Assembly (NCBI GenBank): GCA_041395865.1
Contig: JAWKZQ010000008.1
Coordinates: 35,413-99,412, forward strand
Source of the DNA: IMCC2047 sp041395865
GTDB lineage: Bacteria; Pseudomonadota; Gammaproteobacteria; Pseudomonadales; IMCC2047
Direction: 5' to 3'
DNA: 64,000 nucleotides
Part shown: piece after piece, positions 59,461 through 64,000 of the stretch
Layout: every line of letters starts with the position of its first letter
Position numbering within the stretch: the stretch's first letter is position 1
Translations under genes and position numbers: made by a program
Notes under the pieces: generated by a model
Seen by the model: only the letters and a program-made list of their open reading frames with translations
Database searches by the model: none
What the model was told of the DNA's origin: nothing

Positions 59461-60882
59461 TTAGGGTCTGTTGCGCTGGGGTGGTCGCTGCCTGTTTTTG
59501 GACGCGGGTGCTGAGCTTCGGGTCATCGCTGGCGCTTTTTCCAGCAAATGACTGGGGGGCTGTTGGCAAGGCACGCTGTTGCCCAGCAGCTCCTGAATAG
59601 GAATGAGGTTAAAGGAATCGTCCTCACAGGCAAAGCTGATTGAGGTGCCCGATTTCCCTGCGCGACCCGTGCGACCGATTCGGTGGATATAATCTTCAGG
59701 CTCTTCCGGCAGGGTGAAATTGACCACATGGCTGATGCCGTCAATATGAATACCGCGTCCAGCCACATCGGTGGCTACCAACACATTCAGCTCGCCGGAC
59801 TTGAAGGCCGCCAGCGTTTTGACCCGTTTGTTCTGGGCTATTTCACCGGATAACAGGCCCACCTTGAAACCGTGTGATTGCAGGCTTTCCTGCAAACGGC
59901 GGCATTGATCCCGCCGGTTGGCAAAAACAATGGCGCTCTCCACCTCGTCCTGTTTAAGGATGTTGTACAGCAGCGTGTACTTTTCCTGTGCTTCGGTCAG
60001 GTAGATAAACTGCTGAACGGTATCGGTTGCTGCCCGCTCGGGTTCGATTTCTACTGTTACCGGGTCTTGAGTCCACTGTTCCGTGAGGTTGAGCACCTGG
60101 GGAGTAAAGGTGGCGCTGAATAGCAGGGTTTGGCGGTAGGATTTTTTGGGCGTCTGGTTAATGATGCGCCTGACCTGGGGTATAAAACCCATATCCAGCA
60201 TGCGGTCGGCTTCGTCGATCACCATGATTTCCACCTGATCGAGATGTACATCTTCATTGCTGCAAAAGTCCAGCAGGCGGCCCGGTGTGGCAACCAGGAT
60301 GTCAACCAGTTCGCTGTGCAGTTTTGATTGTTGTTTGGCATAGTCCATGCCGCCGACCAGTGTCTGGACTTTCAGGTCGGTGTATTTGCTGAGTGCATTG
60401 GCATCATCGGCAATCTGCAGGGCCAGTTCTCGGGTCGGTGCGATAACCAGCGCCCGTGCCTCGCCTGCGAAGCGTTCATCTTCGATCGGATGGCGTAGCA
60501 GGTCCTCGATAATGGTGACGAGGAAGGCGGCAGTTTTACCCGTTCCGGTTTGGGCTTTGCCAACGAGGTCCCTGCGTTGCAGGGTATGAGGTAGAGACTG
60601 GGCTTGGATGGGGGAGCAGTACTCAAAGTCGAGATCAGCAATGCCATGCATTAAAGGAAGGGATAACCCCAGGTCATGAAAACGTGTTTTTCCTTCAGCT
60701 TGGGGTACCTGAAAGTGCGTCAAATCCCAGTTTTTTGGGGCGCTTTGGGGTTCGGGTTTATCAGGTTTTTTCTGTGTCCCTTGAGTATCGCCAGTGTTAT
60801 TGCTTGATCCTCTATCGGGCTGTTTTTCAACAGCTTGGGGCGAGGGTGATTTCTTGTCTTTTTTGAACAGCTTGTTAATCAA
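59461..60882 (-). CDS. rhlB: ATP-dependent RNA helicase RhlB
   Basis: A 473-residue DEAD-box helicase: AQTGTGKT (110-117), DEAD (223-226), and RIGRTGRAGKSG. Residues 1-65 form a charged, disordered N-terminal region (KKDKKSPSPQAVEKQPDR), and the core ends with the RhlB-like GTSISFACEDDSFNLIPIQELLG. In Pseudomonas and E. coli RhlB works with RNase E in the RNA degradosome. The start is TTG 60882, a rare choice. A TATAGCAT/ATGCTATA inverted repeat lies in the upstream leader. Confidence 0.9.
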   Translation of the reverse strand: MINKLFKKDKKSPSPQAVEKQPDRGSSNNTGDTQGTQKKPDKPEPQSAPKNWDLTHFQVPQAEGKTRFHDLGLSLPLMHGIADLDFEYCSPIQAQSLPHTLQRRDLVGKAQTGTGKTAAFLVTIIEDLLRHPIEDERFAGEARALVIAPTRELALQIADDANALSKYTDLKVQTLVGGMDYAKQQSKLHSELVDILVATPGRLLDFCSNEDVHLDQVEIMVIDEADRMLDMGFIPQVRRIINQTPKKSYRQTLLFSATFTPQVLNLTEQWTQDPVTVEIEPERAATDTVQQFIYLTEAQEKYTLLYNILKQDEVESAIVFANRRDQCRRLQESLQSHGFKVGLLSGEIAQNKRVKTLAAFKSGELNVLVATDVAGRGIHIDGISHVVNFTLPEEPEDYIHRIGRTGRAGKSGTSISFACEDDSFNLIPIQELLGNSVPCQQPPSHLLEKAPAMTRSSAPASKNRQRPPQRNRP

Positions 60883-60919
60883 GGCTTTGGTTTACCGTTA
60901 AGTTTCAATTGCAGCGGAG

Positions 60920-60945
60920 TATAGCATAAAGGCCCAGATGCTATA
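60920..60945. repeat. Inverted repeat upstream of rhlB
   Basis: TATAGCAT (60920-60927) and ATGCTATA (60938-60945) form eight-base arms around ten bases, 38 bp before the TTG of rhlB. It overlaps possible -10 sequences of the rhlB promoter. Confidence 0.45.
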
Positions 60946-61114
60946 TATAACCTATTGATTGCTATAGGGCGGATTGGCGGAAAAACGCAATATCCCGGTT
61001 TTTTTAAAATAACTGATGCAAAGTCAGCATTTCTTTATGGCATGGTCTATGCTTCTTTTTACTCAAGTTGACATTTTGTTTTCAACCCCTTGAAAGGTAA
61101 ACAATAAAGCACTC

Positions 61115-63238
61115 ATGGAAGTTATTGAAACTGATTCCCTGCTGGAGTGCCTGTTGGTTATTTCCAGCTATCATGGCCGGCCAACAACCCGGGAGGCATT
61201 ACTGGCTGGCCTGCCCGTGGAAAAGCAGCTAACGCCCGGTTTATTTTCACGGGCTTCGGCCCGGGTTGGGCTGATTAGTAAAATAGTGAGCAAACCGCTA
61301 GAAAAGCTGAACCCGGCTCTACTGCCTGCAGTTTTGTTGCTGGATAACAATGAAGCCTGCCTTTTGATGGGGTGGAACTTAGAAAAAGACCAGGCGCGAG
61401 TCGTTTATCCGGATCTTAGTGAAGCTGTTGTTGATGTGCCGGCCAGTGAATTGCTGGAACGCTACAGTGGCAAGGCTATTCTTGCACGCCCCCGTTTTCG
61501 TTTTGATGATCGTGCCCCAGAGATTAAGGGAGGGCATGATACGCATTGGTTTTGGGGCGCAATCAGGGAAAATATGCCCACCTACAGAGATGTGCTGGTT
61601 GCGGCATTTCTGATCAACCTGTTTGCCCTCTCAATGCCCCTGTTCACGATGAATGTTTACGACAGGGTTGTTCCCAATTACGCCATAGAAACCCTGTGGA
61701 TGCTGGCAATTGGCGTTTTGCTCGTGTTGGTGATCGATTTGGTCCTGCGCACGATGCGCGGCTACTTCCTGGACCTTGCCAGCAAACGTATTGATATCAA
61801 ACTGTCGTCGCAAATCATGGAGAAAGTACTGGGTTTGCGGATGGAGGCGCGGCCGGTCTCCGCAGGCTCCTTTGCCGCCAATTTGCGCTCCTTTGAAACG
61901 GTACGCGACTTTATCGCTTCGGCGTCTATTACGGCCCTTATCGATCTACCCTTTGTGTTTATTTTTATGGCGGTTATCTTCTGGATCGGGCCGTTGATTC
62001 TGGTGCCCTTGCTGGTGGGGATTGTCATTGTTGTTATTTATGCCTGGCTGACACAACGTCGTTTGCAGGAGCTGACCGAATCTACCTACAGGGCCGGCGC
62101 CATGCGCAATGCAACGCTGATCGAAAGCTTGGTGGGCCTGGATACGATCAAAGGCATGGGCGCCGAGGGCGTGATGCAACGGCGCTGGGAAAAAACGGCT
62201 GCATTTTTAGCCAATACCGGCGTCAAATTACGCCTGCTTTCGAGTGCCAGTTTGAATGTGACGCAATGGGTGCAGCAGCTGGTTAATGTGTCGGTGATTA
62301 TTACGGGTGTGTATTTGATTGCCAGAGGCGATTTAACCATGGGTGGATTAATTGCCTCGACGATGCTCAGTGGGCGCGTGATGGCCCCCTTGGGCCAAAT
62401 TGCTGGTTTGATGACGCAGTACCATAATGCCACCACGGCGCTGGCGTCTCTCGAGGAAATTATGGCTAAACCGGTAGAGCGGCCGGCCGACTCAAATTTC
62501 CTTTCACGCCCAAAGTTTAAAGGTGAGATCGAATTTCGCCACGTATCTTTCGAATACCCCGGCGGTGGCATTCCGGCCCTTCACGATGTTTCTTTTAAGA
62601 TTAACGCTGGCGAGCATGTGGCGATTATGGGGCGAATTGGCTCCGGGAAAAGCACCTTGCAAAAACTCGCCATGGGATTTTATCAACCGACCGATGGGGC
62701 GGTGCTGATTGATGGTGTTGACCTTCGCCAGCTGGATCCTGCCGAGTTGCGACAACAGGTGGGTTTTGTTCCTCAGGAAGCGACACTGTTTTACGGAACC
62801 TTAAGGGAAAACCTGGTGCTGGGACACCAGCAGGCTGATGACGAGGCTGTCCTGAGAGCGGCGGAATTTGCCAGGCTTAGCGAATTTGTGAATAAGCACC
62901 CACAGGGTTTTGACATGCTGGTCGGCGAACGGGGCGAGTCTCTTTCAGGGGGGCAGCGCAAAGCGGTGGCAATGGCGCGGGCAATCATCCATAACCCGCC
63001 GATTTTGTTACTGGATGAGCCAACCGGATCCATGGATCATTCGACCGAAGTCTGGGTTAAGCAGCAGCTTAAAGAGTTTTCAAAGGGCAGGACAATGATG
63101 GTGGTCACGCACCGAACGTCCTTATTGGAAATGGCTGACCGTATTATTGTGGTGGACAGTGGCAAGATCGTTGCCGACGGTCCGCGTGAACAGGTCATTG
63201 ATGCGTTGCGCTCAGGCCGTATTGGGAGGGCAGCATGA
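61115..63238 (+). CDS. Type I secretion ABC transporter/permease (LapB-like)
   Basis: A 707-residue ABC exporter: an N-terminal C39-like domain (1-150) in which the catalytic Cys region does not show the usual peptidase signature (LLECLLVISSYHGRP), five to six membrane helices (about 155-420), and an ABC domain with GRIGSGKST (about 506-514), LSGGQRKAVAMA (609 onward) and LLLDEPTGSMD (about 630). This is a type I secretion ATPase of the LapB/HlyB kind lacking a leader-peptidase role. It overlaps the start of its adaptor gene (TGA/ATG). Confidence 0.93.
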   Translation: MEVIETDSLLECLLVISSYHGRPTTREALLAGLPVEKQLTPGLFSRASARVGLISKIVSKPLEKLNPALLPAVLLLDNNEACLLMGWNLEKDQARVVYPDLSEAVVDVPASELLERYSGKAILARPRFRFDDRAPEIKGGHDTHWFWGAIRENMPTYRDVLVAAFLINLFALSMPLFTMNVYDRVVPNYAIETLWMLAIGVLLVLVIDLVLRTMRGYFLDLASKRIDIKLSSQIMEKVLGLRMEARPVSAGSFAANLRSFETVRDFIASASITALIDLPFVFIFMAVIFWIGPLILVPLLVGIVIVVIYAWLTQRRLQELTESTYRAGAMRNATLIESLVGLDTIKGMGAEGVMQRRWEKTAAFLANTGVKLRLLSSASLNVTQWVQQLVNVSVIITGVYLIARGDLTMGGLIASTMLSGRVMAPLGQIAGLMTQYHNATTALASLEEIMAKPVERPADSNFLSRPKFKGEIEFRHVSFEYPGGGIPALHDVSFKINAGEHVAIMGRIGSGKSTLQKLAMGFYQPTDGAVLIDGVDLRQLDPAELRQQVGFVPQEATLFYGTLRENLVLGHQQADDEAVLRAAEFARLSEFVNKHPQGFDMLVGERGESLSGGQRKAVAMARAIIHNPPILLLDEPTGSMDHSTEVWVKQQLKEFSKGRTMMVVTHRTSLLEMADRIIVVDSGKIVADGPREQVIDALRSGRIGRAA

Positions 63239-64000
63239 CGGGCAATCCCGACATGAAAGGAAAAAAGCTGCAAATTGCATCTGAAGACGCTGCCCAGCTA
63301 CCTGGGAAAAAAGGCTCCAGAGGCAAGCTGCCAGCTGTTTTTGGCGGCTTCTTTTCGCGCGCAGGTATTGAGGCTGAAGAGGAAACGCTGGATTGGCTGG
63401 TCGACGCTGATATCGCGCAATTGCAGCAGGATCCAGCGCGTGCTCGGGCTATTCTTTACCTGGTGGCCGGGTCACTCTTATTACTGTTGGTTTGGGCCGG
63501 TTTCGCTAAGGTTGATGAGATAACCCGTGGGGAGGCCAAGGTTATTCCCACCCGACAAATTCAAGTGGTGCAGTCGCTTGATGGCGGCGTGGTTACTCAT
63601 ATTGAGGTTCAAGAGGGTGATGAGGTTGAGGCTGGGGAACTGTTGGTCCGACTGGATGCAACACGTTCCACGTCGTCCCTGAGAGAAAATGAAATAGAGT
63701 ATCTGGCGTTACAGGCCAAGGCCTCAAGGCTTCGGGCGGTTGCTGAAGGCGTTCCTTTTGAGCCGGAGCAAGCCTGGCTTGATAAAATTCCGGATGTCGT
63801 GAGCCAGCAACGTATTCTTTACGGCACCAGCATCGCTCAATTGGCGTCACTTAAAAATATTGCAGAGCAACAACTGGAGCAGCGGCAACAGGAGTTGGCT
63901 GAAGTTGAGGCGCTTAGGAAACAATCAGCCCAGGCGCACCTTTTGGCAATGAAAGAACTTACCAAAACGAAGCCCCTGCTTGCCTCGGGTGCCGTTTCTG
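63235..64000 (+). CDS. HlyD-family type I secretion adaptor, N-terminal part, cut by window edge
   Basis: A frame opening at ATG 63235 (overlapping the ABC transporter stop) stays open to base 64000, about 255 residues. It has a cytoplasmic N-terminus with no signal peptide, a membrane anchor at about 72-90, and the HlyD motif TRGEAKVIPTRQIQVVQSLDGGVVTHIEVQEGDEV, read here as VVQSLDGGVV. A helical hairpin region starts near residue 150. It is the periplasmic adaptor (LapC-like) of the upstream ABC protein. The remainder and the outer-membrane partner lie outside. Confidence 0.92.
   Translation, partial: MTGNPDMKGKKLQIASEDAAQLPGKKGSRGKLPAVFGGFFSRAGIEAEEETLDWLVDADIAQLQQDPARARAILYLVAGSLLLLLVWAGFAKVDEITRGEAKVIPTRQIQVVQSLDGGVVTHIEVQEGDEVEAGELLVRLDATRSTSSLRENEIEYLALQAKASRLRAVAEGVPFEPEQAWLDKIPDVVSQQRILYGTSIAQLASLKNIAEQQLEQRQQELAEVEALRKQSAQAHLLAMKELTKTKPLLASGAVS

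Noticed and set aside
1..64000. tRNA, rRNA, CRISPR arrays, prophage genes or transposases
   Set aside because: None seen by eye in gene gaps; the gaps are too short or lack the needed repeats, and no reading frame matches a transposase or integrase.

Overview
The window reads as a contiguous piece of a gammaproteobacterial chromosome. The evidence is the gene set: RlmG, CmoA/CmoB, RapA, Rep, RhlB, DeaD, EfpL, YaeQ, ArfB, PpnP and SIMPL proteins, with coding density, Shine-Dalgarno sites and E. coli/Pseudomonas-like promoters to match. Two large c-di-GMP proteins, a LapB/LapC-like secretion pair and protein families shared with Pseudomonas make a Cellvibrio-like or related free-living organism a reasonable guess. 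That placement is inference. No rRNA, tRNA, CRISPR array, prophage or transposase gene was seen.

Layout. 1-5.3 kb: mostly leftward translation and ribosome genes (rlmG fragment, ylqF, cvfB, ychJ, arfB), with fklB running rightward. 5.4-13.9 kb: efpL, recQ, a ZntR-like regulator overlapping a metal-efflux permease, a DEAD-box helicase, a GIY-YIG protein and a flavoprotein. 14-25.5 kb is the most accessory-looking part: an ankyrin lipoprotein, a c-type cytochrome beside a cytochrome P460, msrA and msrB, an antiporter, an SDR enzyme, an AT-rich hipBA toxin-antitoxin locus with three near-identical operator repeats, and several secreted proteins. 25.5-33.4 kb: yaeQ, rapA, a cold-shock protein, yaiI, ppnP and deaD. 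33.5-36.7 kb: a GGDEF-EAL protein, a 316-bp transposase-less element of nested inverted repeats, and a two-gene operon behind a textbook Fur box. 36.8-46 kb: dinB, an ABC exporter, tpm, an ANKH/MATE-like exporter, an N-formylglutamate amidohydrolase, a SET-domain protein behind a structured leader, and two metallopeptidases. 46-60.9 kb: periplasmic msrB and msrA flanking cmoAB, a Bcr/CflA transporter, DUF3014, SIMPL, rep, a SatD-like protein, a giant PilZ-DUF1631-GGDEF-EAL protein and rhlB. 61.1-64 kb: a type I secretion ABC transporter and the start of its HlyD-family adaptor, which runs off the right edge.

How the genes work together. Three themes recur. The first is RNA and translation: three DEAD-box helicases, a cold-shock protein, EfpL, ArfB, YlqF, RlmG and CmoAB. 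The second is oxidative-damage repair by methionine sulfoxide reductases, with one MsrA/MsrB set that looks cytoplasmic and one with export signals. The third is a surface/c-di-GMP theme: two GGDEF-EAL proteins and a LapBC-like secretion system. The least explained items are the nested-palindrome element at 35574-35889, the repeated operators of hipBA, the Fur-controlled small-protein operon, the three-way-junction leader before the SET gene, and the PilZ-DUF1631-GGDEF-EAL fusion.
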